IMG/VR virus record: IMGVR_UViG_3300047994_000066
Location: 1-64,000 of that record
Direction: 5' to 3' (one strand)
DNA: 64,000 bases
Source: a virus
Below, piece by piece: positions 40,452-51,876 of the stretch. The first letter of the stretch is position 1, and each line of letters begins with the position of its first letter. Made by a program: the position numbers and the translations under genes. Under the pieces are notes generated by a model. That model saw only the letters and a program-made list of their open reading frames with translations, did not search any database and was not told the origin of the DNA.

Positions 40452-43400
40452 ATGTCTATAGCTTTTAATGTATCACCTTACTTTATCGACTCTACCTACG
40501 AAATCGATGAAAATTACATGCAATTGCTTTTCCGTCCAGGTCGAGCAGTCCAGTCACGCGAATTGGGTCTCCTTCAAAGCATTCTTCAAAATCAAGTTAG
40601 CCAACTTGGTCAATTCGTTCTTGCGGACGGTTCCCCTGTTACTGGTGGACATGTTTCTTTCGACGGCACAGTAGTTGCTCTTCAACTTCAACAACAGTAC
40701 GCCAACACAGATATTAATCTTTCAGATTTCTTTGTTAACGGCAACAACACCCTTATTATTAATGCTAGTGGTGCAACAACTGTTAAAGCATATGTCGTCG
40801 CTGTTGACGATACTCAAGTCAATCCTGTTATCATCGTCAAATATTTGACAGGTACAACTTTTGAAGATAATCAGGTTATTCAAGTCGCAACCGGTGTGCA
40901 GTCTCAGGCTCAATTAGTTGCGGCAAATTCATCTAGTCCAGCGTCTGTTGCTTCTATAAACTATGGTATATTTTATAGCGGTGGTTACTTCGTAACTATC
41001 GAGCCAACCACAATTCTTATTTCTTCAAGCAACAATACACCGACTTGTTATGTTGGTTTGCAAATTGAAGAAGACATCATTACATCTACTAGTGACACCA
41101 CGTTGCTAGATCCTGCCCAAGGTGCATTTAACTATCAGGCTCCGGGCGCAGATCGTTATCAATATGATCTTGTATTGAGTTATCGCGATTTTAGTTCTAC
41201 AGATACTAGCGCGTTCTACAATTTGGTAACAATTGAAAATGGTTTGATCACAAGTCAAATTGATTACCCTGTACTTGGCACTATCAACAACACTTTGGCA
41301 AAACGTACATACGATACCAATGGTGACTTTGTTGTTAAGCCATTCATTGCAACCACTGACATTAACTCTGCTAATGCAAATCAGTATAGTGTTATTGTTT
41401 CTCCTGGTGAAGCTTTTGTTAAGGGTTTTGAATACGAAACAGTTGGTCCAACTAGGCTTTATGCCGATAAAGCTTTGTCTACAAACACTGTTACTGATTA
41501 CAGTTTCTCAACTGAATTTGGTAACATTCTTACTGTAACCAATTTGCATCCTGGTAACACCAGCGGATCATTTAACGTAGCAGCTTTTCAAAACGTTGAT
41601 CTTCATGTTGTAACTTCAGGCACAATCAACAACGCTTCTAGTGGAACATATAACGCAACTAAGATTGGTACTGGCCAAATTCGTGATATCGAATTTTTAG
41701 GTCTCGGTGACTATTACGCATATGTTCTGAACATGAACATTACACCAAACGTTGTGACTGCTGTATCAGGATCAACTACAACGGCTAACTTGGGTGCATC
41801 ATTTATTGGTATCGCTGCAAATGCATTAGCTAATGTATTAGTCACGGTAACAACCGGTGTTTACATTGATAACAGAGTTATTTCTTCATTTAATAGTGCA
41901 ACTGGCGTCGCTACTTTCAGTCAACCACTTTCTATTGCAGCAAATAGCACATCAAATGTTAGCTTGAATTACGGTATCAAAGATTTGAATTCTCTTGTTA
42001 TCGCTCCAAGCACAACAGGAAATACTTACGCTACACAAGGAACGGGAACCACTCCATACGATGCATGTATGGATATCGCAGCAGCTGGTAAGACTGCAAC
42101 AGGAAACACAGTACTTGCTGACACCAACTTTAATTGCTTAGTGTTTCCATTACCTCAGGCACCTGTTGCACAAGGTACAATTACAGCTTCAACATTTACC
42201 GCTCGTCAAAGCTACTATCAAGCATCATTTAGCAACGCTAATTTCACTTTAGCTTTGACTGGAAGCCAAATATTTCCATTTGGCTTTAGTGGTGCTTTCC
42301 TTACTGATATTGGTGCTAATGCTAACTTTATCGTTCAAGTTACAAATGCTCTTTCAAGCAATTTGTCAAACGGTGAAATTTTGGTAATGGATAGAAATTT
42401 CCATGGCGGCACGAGCGGTAATGGTATCTATCAAATTAGTCCAACTGAAGTTGTTGTGTTTTCTTCTGCATCTAGTGGATTTATAGCTGACATCTATTAT
42501 ACATGCGAACAAAACAATGCAACCAGTGTAGTTCGTTCTAAGACTCTTCGCGGTAATTCTTCAAACACTGTTCTAGCTTCTACCGATAGTTACCTAAACA
42601 ACAATGGTACTGTTCTTGGTTTGACAGGAACATCTGTAGCGAACGTCTATATCGATTTGGCTAATGGTTATGTTTGGTATACAGATACAGCGAAAGCAGC
42701 AGTTGCCAAGACTCCAGGCGCAAGTCAGTCACTATATCTTCCAGACGTATTCAATATTATTAAAGTCTATGATTCTGGTAACACAAGTTTTGCTCCTAAT
42801 GCATTAAATGCTATCGATATAACTAACAACTATTATTTGAACTCCGGTCAAAACGACAATTACTATGACTATGCATCTTTGACATTGAAGGCCGGTGCTA
42901 ATGCTCCAACTGGTCAAACCGTCGTCATGTTGCAGTTTTTCCAGCACGGAACAGCCAATGGTTTCTTCGATGCAGACTCATACTCTAGCAACGTTTACAG
43001 TTCTGGATTGATCCCTTATTACACCTCTCCAGCAAAGGGTACATTCTCTTTGAGAGATTCTATTGATTTCCGTCCAACTCGTGCAAATGCTCTTACAACC
43101 TTAACTTCAAACTTTGCTTTGTATGGTCTAGAACTTCCACAACCAGACAACACGTTCTTGTTGAGTTATCAGTTCTACCTACCCCGTATCGATAAGTTGG
43201 TCTTAAACAAGGGTGGAGTTTTCCAAATTATTGAAGGTGTTCCTTCTCAGTACCCTGTAACTCCAGCTGATTCTCAAGATGCAATGACTTTGTATGTCAT
43301 GAGTGTTCCTGCTTATACACCAAACGTAGAACAAATTGGTCTACAGTATGTTGAAAATAAGCGTTACACCATGAAAGATATTGGTAGCTTGGATGCACGT

Positions 43401-44213
43401 ATTACTCAACTTGAGTACTACAGCACTCTAAGTGCTCTCGAACAACAAGCAGCAGCAGAATCTACTCTTTATCAAGACGGTGTCACACCAAAGCCACAAT
43501 ACGGAATTATCGCTGATGATTTTGGTGATTTTAGTTACGTTAATAATTTGTCTACAGATCTACGTTGCTATTTGCAGCAAGGCACAATGTCACCATTCAA
43601 GATTCAAACGCCTTTGGATCTTGTATTCAATAGTAATTCAGCAGCTTACAGTGAAAACGATAAAACAATTTCTTTGTCATACACTGAAGTTCCGTCTATT
43701 GTTCAAAATGCAGCAACTACAGCAATTTCTGTTCAGCCATTCTTGTTTGCTCAGTTCACTGGAACAATGAAGCTTACACCTGAAACCGATTACTGGTTTA
43801 GCCCAAGTTTGACACCACAAATTATTGCTCCACCGACAGCAAATCCAGCGTTGCCGCCATTGGCACCACCAACAACTGCTCCAGCGTTGAAACCATCTGC
43901 AAACGTAGCACCACCTTCACCACCTGTGGTTGTATCTACCTATATCGATGCTGCTGATTTGTGGCACTCACCATTCGACTATTATTACAAAGAAGCCAAT
44001 TATTATGGTCGAGTATTGGTCAGAGTTAGTGCTCCAGCTTATGGTGTAATTAGCCCTATAAATAATTGGTTCGGTAAGTTGACATCAGCTGTAGCTGCTT
44101 CATCAACTGCCCCAACATTTAACCCAACAGCCGGAAGCACCGTGCAGTTGGCACCAGGAAGTTCTGTGGATAATTCTACAACTATTTCCCCTGCTGAAAT
44201 TAAGGTTCTTTAA
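40452..44213 (+). CDS. Large baseplate protein, DUF4815-like (gp10 position)
   Basis: A 1253 aa protein. The N-terminal FNVSPYFIDSTYEIDEN..LLFRPGRAVQSRELGLLQSIL motif is the DUF4815 signature, common in T4-like phages of environmental bacteria. DFRPTRAN (~872-879) and the C-terminal LPRIDKLVLNKGG, RYTMKDIGSLDARI segments also match that family. A Pro-rich stretch (~1135-1170) precedes the end. The domain is thought to belong to peripheral baseplate/fibre-attachment proteins. It overlaps the next ATG by one base. Confidence 0.8.
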   Translation: MSIAFNVSPYFIDSTYEIDENYMQLLFRPGRAVQSRELGLLQSILQNQVSQLGQFVLADGSPVTGGHVSFDGTVVALQLQQQYANTDINLSDFFVNGNNTLIINASGATTVKAYVVAVDDTQVNPVIIVKYLTGTTFEDNQVIQVATGVQSQAQLVAANSSSPASVASINYGIFYSGGYFVTIEPTTILISSSNNTPTCYVGLQIEEDIITSTSDTTLLDPAQGAFNYQAPGADRYQYDLVLSYRDFSSTDTSAFYNLVTIENGLITSQIDYPVLGTINNTLAKRTYDTNGDFVVKPFIATTDINSANANQYSVIVSPGEAFVKGFEYETVGPTRLYADKALSTNTVTDYSFSTEFGNILTVTNLHPGNTSGSFNVAAFQNVDLHVVTSGTINNASSGTYNATKIGTGQIRDIEFLGLGDYYAYVLNMNITPNVVTAVSGSTTTANLGASFIGIAANALANVLVTVTTGVYIDNRVISSFNSATGVATFSQPLSIAANSTSNVSLNYGIKDLNSLVIAPSTTGNTYATQGTGTTPYDACMDIAAAGKTATGNTVLADTNFNCLVFPLPQAPVAQGTITASTFTARQSYYQASFSNANFTLALTGSQIFPFGFSGAFLTDIGANANFIVQVTNALSSNLSNGEILVMDRNFHGGTSGNGIYQISPTEVVVFSSASSGFIADIYYTCEQNNATSVVRSKTLRGNSSNTVLASTDSYLNNNGTVLGLTGTSVANVYIDLANGYVWYTDTAKAAVAKTPGASQSLYLPDVFNIIKVYDSGNTSFAPNALNAIDITNNYYLNSGQNDNYYDYASLTLKAGANAPTGQTVVMLQFFQHGTANGFFDADSYSSNVYSSGLIPYYTSPAKGTFSLRDSIDFRPTRANALTTLTSNFALYGLELPQPDNTFLLSYQFYLPRIDKLVLNKGGVFQIIEGVPSQYPVTPADSQDAMTLYVMSVPAYTPNVEQIGLQYVENKRYTMKDIGSLDARITQLEYYSTLSALEQQAAAESTLYQDGVTPKPQYGIIADDFGDFSYVNNLSTDLRCYLQQGTMSPFKIQTPLDLVFNSNSAAYSENDKTISLSYTEVPSIVQNAATTAISVQPFLFAQFTGTMKLTPETDYWFSPSLTPQIIAPPTANPALPPLAPPTTAPALKPSANVAPPSPPVVVSTYIDAADLWHSPFDYYYKEANYYGRVLVRVSAPAYGVISPINNWFGKLTSAVAASSTAPTFNPTAGSTVQLAPGSSVDNSTTISPAEIKVL

Positions 44214-47014
44214 TGGCTAGTTTGACAAATTCGATTGACGTTCAAGCCGGTAACTTCACGATTGATAAGAGCATTGTTCCTCTTATTCGTAATATTAAGA
44301 CCGAGTTTGCTGCACATGACCTTAAACCTTACGTGTCATGCAACTGCTATTTTGATGATACGTTTGTCAATCCGTTTATTCAACCTGCCTCAGTCCTTAC
44401 AACCAATATTGGTACCTATGCTAATAACTTTGAGGCAGGAGATGCCCTTTATTGCAATACTACCCATGCTTACGTTGAAGTTATCGATACTAGCCAAGCT
44501 AACCTTATCTACGTAAACGAAAACTTTGTAACTATTAATGTTACACCGTTCGGTCCAGCGAACAGCAACACCTTTTTCTCTGATTGGTATAATCCAGGTG
44601 ATATCGTCTATCAGGCTGGTAACAAACAGAACTCTGAAGCCAACACATTCCTTGGAACTGTTCAATTTTGGAACTATAAAGATCAGGCTCTTGTTGTTGA
44701 AGTCAACAATGGATTGATTTCTACAGCTACCTCCAACCTTATTATTTACAAGATTGGTTCTCTAGTTACTTCTAATGGTGGTATTGCTAATGCTGTAAGC
44801 ATTGTTTCAGGTGCTAAATTTCCATTAAACGCACAAGTAACTCAGACGACTAATGTTGCCAACTTCTTCCTTGCTAATAACTATGTAAGCAATCATGGTG
44901 TCATTACCGTTGCTCAAAGCAATGCAAGCAATCTTATTATTTCATCTAACGTATCTAGCACAGTAGTCAACAGTATTGTTTCTATCGTATCAGGTGACGG
45001 TATTGGACAAAGTGCTAAAATCATCAGCGTATTGGGTAATGTTCTTTCTTTGAATACTGCTCTTCCATACGGTTTGTATGTTAATGGCGACCCTCAATTA
45101 GCTGCCGGTTATGCAATTGGACAACCTGTTGTAGATGATGTGGGCAAAGTAGCTGGAATATTCAATATTCCAGAAGATCAAAATTTGAATTTCTCTGCTG
45201 GTAATCGTTTATTTACTATTAATGATGGTGTATCAAACGATGATCCGGACGCAACCATGCGTGCAACAGCTATTTTTGCTGCTACTGGTTCTATTGCTCC
45301 AACCAGTACTTCTGCTCAAACTCCTGTCGTCAGTCATTCTCCAATCTTAACAGCAGCTGGCAACAGCACAGTCGTTACACAGGCTTCTGTGACTCAGGGT
45401 TCAGTATCAGATACCGCAGGTTCAAACAACCCACAAGCTTCTCCTGATCCATTGGCTCAGACTTTTACTGTGCCAACACCAAACACAGCTAAGATTTCAA
45501 ACGGTATCTTCTGTACTTCTATAGACTTGTTCTTTCAGAACAAGCCAACTGGCAATAGCACCCAGTTCCCTGTCACAGTGCGTCTTGCCGAATGTGACAA
45601 CGGTATCCCAACAACCACGATTCTTGCTTCTGCAACGGTTGATTGTGCAGATGTCAACGTAACCGCTGGTTTTAATGCTCAGTCTAATACTGGCGTTTAT
45701 CCAAGTTCATCCAATGCATCAACAATTACTAAATTTAGTTTTGCTGATCCGGTTTATTTGGCTCCAGCTACAACTTATGCAATCATTGTCTACTCTGAAT
45801 CTCCTGATTATGAAGTATGGGTAGCTAACACGGGTGAACCTCAGGTCAATAGTACTGCTCTTGTTCAATCTGCAAGTTATGTTGGTGACTTTTTCGAGGC
45901 TCAAAATTCAAGTGCATGGAATCCACTTCCAGGCGTCATGATGATGTTTGTTCTTAACAAAGCACAGTTTAGCACGACTCCTGTTAATTTGATTTTCCAG
46001 GCCGAATCACCAGTAAGCAACACTTACATGGATTTGGCTGTACTTCATAGTTCAGATTTGACATTCCCAGTAGCTAACATTGATTACTCTTTGTTGACCA
46101 CAATCGCTAACACTGGTGTACAGGATACTGGTTATTTTGAAATCGATCCAAACAGTGTTTATAACTTTGGTGCAGATTTAAAGAATTCTTCTCTTGATAG
46201 TAACCGTCGTCGTGTTATTCAGGCAGGTAATGGTCTAAGCACAGTTCTTCAAACATCTCTATACACTTCTGATCCAGATGTTAGCCCAATATTTAACACT
46301 GAACGTTTAAGTTTGTTGGCAGTCACTAACCTTATTAATGCTGGTGGTCTTGATACAACCGATATTTCTATCACAAGTGGTGGAAATCATATCAATGCAG
46401 CAAACATCATTGTTACCATCGGAGCACCAACTGGTGACTTAGCGGTTCAAGCAACAGCTAATGTGGTTTCATTGAATGCAAATGCTGTCACTGCAATAAA
46501 CATTATCAATCCAGGTGCTGGATACGTTGTATCTCCAACTATTACCATTTCTGAACCAGGTGCAACATCTAATGCAACAGCTGTTGTCATTGGTGAAAAC
46601 TCTCAATCTGGTGGTAACGGTTTGACCAGGTACCTTACTAAGCAAATTACATTAGCATCGGGTTTTGCTGCTGGTGATCTACAAGTTTACGTCGATTGTA
46701 TCAGGCCACAAGGAACCGATATTCAGGTTTACTATAAGGTTATGTCAGCTACAGATACTGATCAGTTTACGAATAAGTATTGGCAGCAGATGAAGAAAGC
46801 ACAAGATTTATATTCTGCTGATCAAAACACACAAATTACTTTGAACTTCAACACTGGTGGAACTGGTCAGTTGTCATACGTTCAAAACGGAATTACATAC
46901 CCATTGGGTGGAACTTTCCAATATTTTGCTATTAAGATTGTCTTATTTGCCAACGATGAAACGGTACCACCATTGGTTCAAAACTATCGTGCGATTGCCG
47001 TACCTGCCGGATAA
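44213..47014 (+). CDS. Large baseplate/fibre-attachment protein (933 aa)
   Basis: A 933 aa beta-rich protein. It shares sandwich-type segments with its upstream neighbour: YFDDTFVNPF at residue ~45, a PLAQTFTVP segment (~405-415) that recurs in phage peripheral fibre proteins, and YTSDPDVSPIFNTERLSLL (~680-700). Such proteins occupy the rim of the baseplate. I cannot name a T4 equivalent; gp9/gp10-like roles are possible. The stop is followed by a 9-base gap. Confidence 0.7.
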   Translation: MASLTNSIDVQAGNFTIDKSIVPLIRNIKTEFAAHDLKPYVSCNCYFDDTFVNPFIQPASVLTTNIGTYANNFEAGDALYCNTTHAYVEVIDTSQANLIYVNENFVTINVTPFGPANSNTFFSDWYNPGDIVYQAGNKQNSEANTFLGTVQFWNYKDQALVVEVNNGLISTATSNLIIYKIGSLVTSNGGIANAVSIVSGAKFPLNAQVTQTTNVANFFLANNYVSNHGVITVAQSNASNLIISSNVSSTVVNSIVSIVSGDGIGQSAKIISVLGNVLSLNTALPYGLYVNGDPQLAAGYAIGQPVVDDVGKVAGIFNIPEDQNLNFSAGNRLFTINDGVSNDDPDATMRATAIFAATGSIAPTSTSAQTPVVSHSPILTAAGNSTVVTQASVTQGSVSDTAGSNNPQASPDPLAQTFTVPTPNTAKISNGIFCTSIDLFFQNKPTGNSTQFPVTVRLAECDNGIPTTTILASATVDCADVNVTAGFNAQSNTGVYPSSSNASTITKFSFADPVYLAPATTYAIIVYSESPDYEVWVANTGEPQVNSTALVQSASYVGDFFEAQNSSAWNPLPGVMMMFVLNKAQFSTTPVNLIFQAESPVSNTYMDLAVLHSSDLTFPVANIDYSLLTTIANTGVQDTGYFEIDPNSVYNFGADLKNSSLDSNRRRVIQAGNGLSTVLQTSLYTSDPDVSPIFNTERLSLLAVTNLINAGGLDTTDISITSGGNHINAANIIVTIGAPTGDLAVQATANVVSLNANAVTAINIINPGAGYVVSPTITISEPGATSNATAVVIGENSQSGGNGLTRYLTKQITLASGFAAGDLQVYVDCIRPQGTDIQVYYKVMSATDTDQFTNKYWQQMKKAQDLYSADQNTQITLNFNTGGTGQLSYVQNGITYPLGGTFQYFAIKIVLFANDETVPPLVQNYRAIAVPAG

Positions 47015-47023
47015 GGAATTAAA

Positions 47024-47245
47024 ATGAAAACTGCAAAAATAATCGATAAACAAAATTTGGTGAGAGATATGAACACAAATGCCGTACTAAATACTGATCA
47101 ATTGGCAGTACGTCGTCACGAAAAACGTGTCGCTGATCTTCAAAAAGAATCCAGCCGAGAATTGGATATCAACCAAATGAAGAGTGACATCAACGAAATT
47201 AAGGAAATGCTACGTCAGTTGTCTAATTCTTCAATCATAGTCTAA
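47024..47245 (+). CDS. Small coiled-coil virion-associated protein (73 aa)
   Basis: A 73 aa polar helix protein (RRHEKRVADLQKESSRELDINQMKSDINEIKEMLRQ) with heptad spacing. The same layout of a small helical protein between baseplate and fibre genes is seen in other T4-like phages. Function unknown; possibly a connector or chaperone. Confidence 0.65.
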   Translation: MKTAKIIDKQNLVRDMNTNAVLNTDQLAVRRHEKRVADLQKESSRELDINQMKSDINEIKEMLRQLSNSSIIV

Positions 47246-47248
47246 ATA
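47242..47248 (+). promoter_or_regulatory. CTAAATA motif before the first fibre gene
   Basis: Overlaps the previous stop codon; only four bases precede the fibre ATG, so the transcript would be nearly leaderless or the motif serves readthrough. Confidence 0.35.
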
Positions 47249-47252
47249 ATCA

Positions 47253-50200
47253 ATGGCAAATGCAAATATACAATTACTGACCTTAGCAAACACTTTTGCT
47301 GATCAGGTCAATGCAGTCAATAACCTTATTGGATCTGTTAACGAACTTCGTAACGGTAACCCATATTTCAAGGACAATGGTAACCTTGAAGTAGCCAATG
47401 GTGCGGTTATTATTGCTGAAACTGGTGGCACTGGACTCCAGGTCGCTTCTAACGCTTCTGTCGCTGGAACTATTACTGCTGGTGGTGAAATTATCAACGG
47501 TAGTTTGGCTGTTACCGGCAACAACATTAATTTCTCTAGCCCAAACAACATTGTTTCTGTTGCTAACAGTTTGTATTCAACAAACGTTTATGCCAACAAC
47601 TTGACCGTATCAGGAAACTTTTTGATCGAAGGTCAATCAGCTATTAACGCTGATGCTATTATTCTTAATGCAAATGCTGCTTCTCCTGGTATCGCTTATC
47701 TTGAAAATTATCGTGGACCAACAAACACGCCAGCATTTATTTTCTGGAGTGAGATAAACGAGAATTGGCAAGTCAACAACGTTTCAACAAACGTATTCAG
47801 CACAATTCTTAGCTCAGCAAATCTTTCTAATTTGAGTGCTACTTTGACGAGCTTCAGTGAAGCGACCACTTATGTTGGTACAGTCAATTCACCAAATACA
47901 GTCAATTGCAACATCGCTAATACTAATGTTTTTGATATCACATTAGCTAATACTCTTTACGGTAGTATTAACATTGCATTTACAGGAACTCTTTCTAGCT
48001 CTGTAACCTATCCTATTACTTTGATTCTACGTCAGTCAGGTCTAGCAAACACTGTTACATGGCCTACTAACATTCAATGGGTAGGTGGATCTCCACCAAC
48101 ATTGTCTACTGGTGGTTCAGGATACGTAGACGTAATTCAATTATATACTGACAGTGCCGGTGCATATTATATCGGTGGATCTACCGGTGGTACTGGATCA
48201 AGTTCTGGTGGCGGCAGTGGAACTGTTAACGTAATTTCTAATTTTTCTACTTTCTTTAGTCAAAAGCAACTTAATTTTGCTAACAGCACAACAGTAAACG
48301 TTGGAGTTACTTCTAACGGTGCCAACGTCGATCTTTTCTTTAATTCTCAAGCTAATTTGGTTAGCAACACAGTAGTTTCTACTGCTAACCAAGTCAATTT
48401 TATATTGCCAGCTAATGTCGCTGGTAACAATGCTAATCTTGTTATCGTAACTCGTAACGGTCTTGTCCAAGACCCTACAACTTATTCTGTTGCTGGTAAC
48501 GTTCTCACGCTATTTACATCAACTCAAGCCAATGAAATTGTTTCTACCCGTGTCATATCTAATATGGGTGGATCAGGTGGTTCGGGTGGTGGTTCAGGAT
48601 CTGTAACCTCAGTCGCTACCGGCTTAGGTCTTAATATCGTTGGTGGCGGTCCTATTACCGCTACCGGCACAATAGCTGCGAACGTTGCAACAACTGCTAA
48701 ACAAGGTGTGACACTTTTGATTGACAGCGTCACTTCTACTGACGTTGCCAATGCTGCTACTGCTAACGCTGTTGCAGCATCCTACACTTTGGCAAATACT
48801 GCAAACAACGCAGCATCAAACAATGCCAACAATATTAATCTTGCATACACAGCAGCAAATTCAGCAGCTAACACTGTTGGAGTCATGGCTAATGGTGTAA
48901 TTCGAGTTAATAATTCACTATTGAACTTTGTCAACAGTTCAACTCTTAATGTTTCTGTTACTGCAAATTCTACATTAGGTGCAGCTAATGTTCAGTACAG
49001 TGTCAACATTGCTGCTCTTGGTACATCAGCTTTAGTTGGCGCAACAGGTGCATCAGGATCTAACGGTGCTACCGGTCCAACAGGTCCAACAGGTCCTGCC
49101 GGTGGTGCTACAGGTGCTACCGGTGCCACTGGCTCAGGTGCAACGGGTGCGACAGGACCTACCGGTCCAACAGGTCCAACAGGTACACCTGGTTTGGTTG
49201 GTTCTACTGGTGCAACTGGTACTGCCGGATCTGCCGGTGCAACTGGTGCGTCTGGATCTAGCGGCGCTACGGGTGCCACTGGTTCTGGTGCAACTGGTGC
49301 AACAGGTGTTGCTGGTCCTTCGGGTTCACAAGGTTCTACTGGTGCCACTGGTTCTGGTGCAACTGGTGCAACAGGTGTTGCTGGTCCTTCGGGTTCACAA
49401 GGTTCTACTGGTGCTACAGGTGTCGGTGCAACTGGTGCAACAGGTGTTGCTGGTCCTACAGGACCTTCTGGTTCTGGTGGTGCCGCTGGTGCAACTGGTG
49501 CAACGGGATCTGGTGGTGTTGCAGCAGTTTATGCAAACGGTTCTTTGATTCTTACTTCTGCTAACGTCAATTTCAACAATACTGCAACAGTTAACGTCAG
49601 CGTCACGGCTAACGGAACATTAGAAAGTAACATTGCATTCAGTGTTAACACTTCTGGTACTGGAGTCATCGGTGCAACGGGTTCTACTGGTCCAACAGGA
49701 ACACAGGGTTCTACGGGTGCTACTGGTACAGCCGGTCCTACAGGACCAACAGGTCCAACAGGTCCAACAGGCACTCAAGGTTCTACTGGTGCCACAGGTA
49801 CACAAGGTTCTACCGGTGCTACTGGTACAGCCGGTCCAACAGGACCAACAGGACCAACAGGCACTCAAGGTTCTACTGGTGCCACAGGTACAGGTACACA
49901 AGGTTCTACCGGTGCTACTGGTACAGCTGGTCCAACAGGTCCAACAGGTCCTACTGGTCCAACAGGTCCTACAGGACCAGCTACATCTATCAATGCATCA
50001 ACACAAACACAAAACATGTATTTGGTTGGTACGTCAGCTATTGGTTCAGCACAAACACCAGAAGCAAATTCAGGTGTCTATGTTTTGACCGCTAATGGAC
50101 AGATGGTCGCTGTTGACTTTGCTTCTACCTCTGATGCCACTTTGAAGGATGTTTTGGGACCAATTGGTTCTGCTCTTGATTCTGTGAATGAATTGAGTGG

Positions 50201-50420
50201 CGTCTACTTTAAGTGGAACACTGAAGCAAAAGAACTAGGAATAGGTGGAGAAGGATTACAGGTCGGTGTCTTGGCTCAAGACGTTCAAAAAGTTCTTCCA
50301 CAGGCAGTATCAACTGGTACTCATAAAAAACTTATTGTTTCTTACGACAAATTAGTGCCACTACTGATTGAAGCTATCAAGCAACTCAGTGACAAGGTTG
50401 ATAAGTTAGAGGGTAGATAA
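47253..50420 (+). CDS. Collagen-like tail fibre with S74 C-terminal chaperone
   Basis: A 1055 aa fibre. Residues 1-590 are beta-rich with repeated modules, including [12 protein letters not shown] and LNF.NSTTVNV.VT.NG units. Two collagen-like regions (about 594-754 and 806-909) consist of Gly-X-Y triplets, mainly GPT, GAT, GST and GSQ. The end (~950-1055) is a Peptidase_S74 domain: [34 protein letters not shown] and a final helix [16 protein letters not shown]74 domains help fold trimeric fibres and then cut themselves off at the Ser. It is likely the main receptor-binding fibre with tip adhesin from the next gene. Confidence 0.85.
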   Translation: MANANIQLLTLANTFADQVNAVNNLIGSVNELRNGNPYFKDNGNLEVANGAVIIAETGGTGLQVASNASVAGTITAGGEIINGSLAVTGNNINFSSPNNIVSVANSLYSTNVYANNLTVSGNFLIEGQSAINADAIILNANAASPGIAYLENYRGPTNTPAFIFWSEINENWQVNNVSTNVFSTILSSANLSNLSATLTSFSEATTYVGTVNSPNTVNCNIANTNVFDITLANTLYGSINIAFTGTLSSSVTYPITLILRQSGLANTVTWPTNIQWVGGSPPTLSTGGSGYVDVIQLYTDSAGAYYIGGSTGGTGSSSGGGSGTVNVISNFSTFFSQKQLNFANSTTVNVGVTSNGANVDLFFNSQANLVSNTVVSTANQVNFILPANVAGNNANLVIVTRNGLVQDPTTYSVAGNVLTLFTSTQANEIVSTRVISNMGGSGGSGGGSGSVTSVATGLGLNIVGGGPITATGTIAANVATTAKQGVTLLIDSVTSTDVANAATANAVAASYTLANTANNAASNNANNINLAYTAANSAANTVGVMANGVIRVNNSLLNFVNSSTLNVSVTANSTLGAANVQYSVNIAALGTSALVGATGASGSNGATGPTGPTGPAGGATGATGATGSGATGATGPTGPTGPTGTPGLVGSTGATGTAGSAGATGASGSSGATGATGSGATGATGVAGPSGSQGSTGATGSGATGATGVAGPSGSQGSTGATGVGATGATGVAGPTGPSGSGGAAGATGATGSGGVAAVYANGSLILTSANVNFNNTATVNVSVTANGTLESNIAFSVNTSGTGVIGATGSTGPTGTQGSTGATGTAGPTGPTGPTGPTGTQGSTGATGTQGSTGATGTAGPTGPTGPTGTQGSTGATGTGTQGSTGATGTAGPTGPTGPTGPTGPTGPATSINASTQTQNMYLVGTSAIGSAQTPEANSGVYVLTANGQMVAVDFASTSDATLKDVLGPIGSALDSVNELSGVYFKWNTEAKELGIGGEGLQVGVLAQDVQKVLPQAVSTGTHKKLIVSYDKLVPLLIEAIKQLSDKVDKLEGR
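49272..49409 (+). repeat. Tandem 69-bp repeat in collagen region
   Basis: A 69-base unit (23 codons of Gly-X-Y) begins at 49272 and recurs at 49341, with a third partial copy. The copies are almost identical at DNA level, unlike the varied codons around them, so they arose recently by slippage or recombination. Confidence 0.85.
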
Positions 50421-51262
50421 TGACTCTTCCTTCATCACCACCATTAACACTTCAAGAAATAAAAGCCAGATACGGTGGCCCTGGAAATTTACGTTCATAT
50501 TTGTATGGTGGTTCATATGTTACTTCAAATTCATCAAACGGAAGTGGTCACACTATTCCTAGTAGTGGCACATTAAACATTATCACTTTTTGTGGCGCTG
50601 GATATTATGCTGGAGCCACATTTGTTGCATATACATCAGGTTCCGGATCTAACACAGTACCTTTAGGTGCTACTACCGCTTGTATTGAAATTTGGGGCGG
50701 TGGTGGTGGTGGATCTTGTACTTCTAATACTAACGCATCACCACCATTAGGTTCAGGTGGTGGCGCAGGTTACGCTCACATTAATGTTGCTGTTACATCA
50801 GGACAAACTTTTAGTTACGTATGTGGTGCCGGTGGTGCCGGTGCAACTACTGCCGGTGGTGCTGGTGCTAATGGTGGTATTACAACTCTTACAGGTCCTG
50901 GTGGACTTTCTATGAATGCGTTGCCTGGTGGTGGAGGAACAGTATCTGGTTCTGGTGCTAGCCAAACCACTACACCTGGAGCAGGTGGAACTGCAAACGG
51001 ATCAACAGGTGTTAATACTTTGAATGGATCAAGTGGCTCATTAGGTTTTGGTCCATCACATGGTGGTGGAACTCCTGGCTATAATGCTTTTTTGCCAGCT
51101 GCATTGTACATTGGAAGTAGTGAAAACGCTACGGGTAGTGGTGGTTATTCAGGTACAAATAATAATGGTAATGGTGGCGGTGGCGGTGGCGGTTATAACC
51201 AACCTAGTGGTGGTTATGGTGGTAATGGCTCAGCTGGATTGGTTTTAATTACATACTCTTAA
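50420..51262 (+). CDS. Glycine-rich tip adhesin-like protein
   Basis: A 280 aa protein, one-base overlap with the S74 fibre. Residues 1-75 form a helix/strand head (LTLQEIKARYGG). The rest is Gly-rich: IEIWGGGGGGS (~88-98), and VCGAGGAG, GGAGANGG and GGGYNQPSGGYGGNG loops. The pattern recalls the gp38 adhesin of T2-like phages, where Gly loops on the fibre tip bind receptors. It probably determines host range; a second copy of this arrangement is at 59.7 kb. Confidence 0.75.
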   Translation: MTLPSSPPLTLQEIKARYGGPGNLRSYLYGGSYVTSNSSNGSGHTIPSSGTLNIITFCGAGYYAGATFVAYTSGSGSNTVPLGATTACIEIWGGGGGGSCTSNTNASPPLGSGGGAGYAHINVAVTSGQTFSYVCGAGGAGATTAGGAGANGGITTLTGPGGLSMNALPGGGGTVSGSGASQTTTPGAGGTANGSTGVNTLNGSSGSLGFGPSHGGGTPGYNAFLPAALYIGSSENATGSGGYSGTNNNGNGGGGGGGYNQPSGGYGGNGSAGLVLITYS

Positions 51263-51303
51263 AAAACTTTATTATATAATGTGTTCTTTCCCAGGAGTTT
51301 ATT

Positions 51304-51876
51304 ATGCGCGGTGAATGGGCCTATTATAAAAACAAGTATCCTAAAGAACGTTGCGATTTCATCATCAACGTTGCCAAATCTAGACCGGCTAACGACGCCA
51401 AAATGGGTGTTAACGGTGAAAGTGAAACAAATAACTATCGCAAATCCAAGGTCCGTTGGGTCTACCCTGGTGATCTTCAGTTAGGTTTCCTTTTTACAGA
51501 TATTTGGGCAATGGCCATGGAAACCAATAATCAGTTTTTCGATTTCCATCTATCTAAACTCGATTACCTTCAGATTGCCGAATATGACGGTGATCAACGT
51601 GGCGAGTACAAGAAGCATCAAGATGTATTTTGGATGAATAATGATCCTAAGTATCATCGTAAACTTTCTGTGATTATTCAGTTATCAGATCCTACTACAT
51701 ATGATAATGGTGATTTTCAAATGTATGGTGTTCAAGAGCATCCTAAATCTGAGGATTTGCGTTCACAAGGCACAGTTATTTTCTTTCCTTCATTTATAGA
51801 ACATGCAGCCCTCCCAGTCACAATGGGCATGCGTTACAGCATTGCTGGTTGGATAGATGGACCAAAATGGAAATAG
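51304..51876 (+). CDS. 2OG-Fe(II) oxygenase (prolyl hydroxylase-like)
   Basis: A 190 aa protein of the prolyl 4-hydroxylase-like family. Metal ligands are HQD (in YKKHQDVFW, ~100-103) and H in IEHAA (~160); the 2-oxoglutarate-binding Arg is in MRYSIAGW (~177). EYDGDQRGEYKKHQD and FFPSFIEHAA are typical. It hydroxylates a side chain using O2, Fe(II) and 2-oxoglutarate. T4-like phages often have such oxygenases with unknown targets. Here it lies directly behind a collagen-like fibre and before more of them, so proline in GPT triplets is a possible target. Behind CAGGAG; a TATAAT at 51275-51280 could be a promoter. Confidence 0.9.
   Translation: MRGEWAYYKNKYPKERCDFIINVAKSRPANDAKMGVNGESETNNYRKSKVRWVYPGDLQLGFLFTDIWAMAMETNNQFFDFHLSKLDYLQIAEYDGDQRGEYKKHQDVFWMNNDPKYHRKLSVIIQLSDPTTYDNGDFQMYGVQEHPKSEDLRSQGTVIFFPSFIEHAALPVTMGMRYSIAGWIDGPKWK

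Noticed and set aside
49036-49548. Long alternative + strand ORF inside the collagen-like fibre gene
   Set aside because: The Gly-X-Y repeats keep other frames open by their period; the product is a Leu/Val/Gln repeat without sense, and the fibre frame is clearly the coding one.
49060-49980. CRISPR-like repetition in the fibre genes
   Set aside because: The repeats are coding Gly-X-Y triplets without fixed repeat-spacer structure or cas genes.
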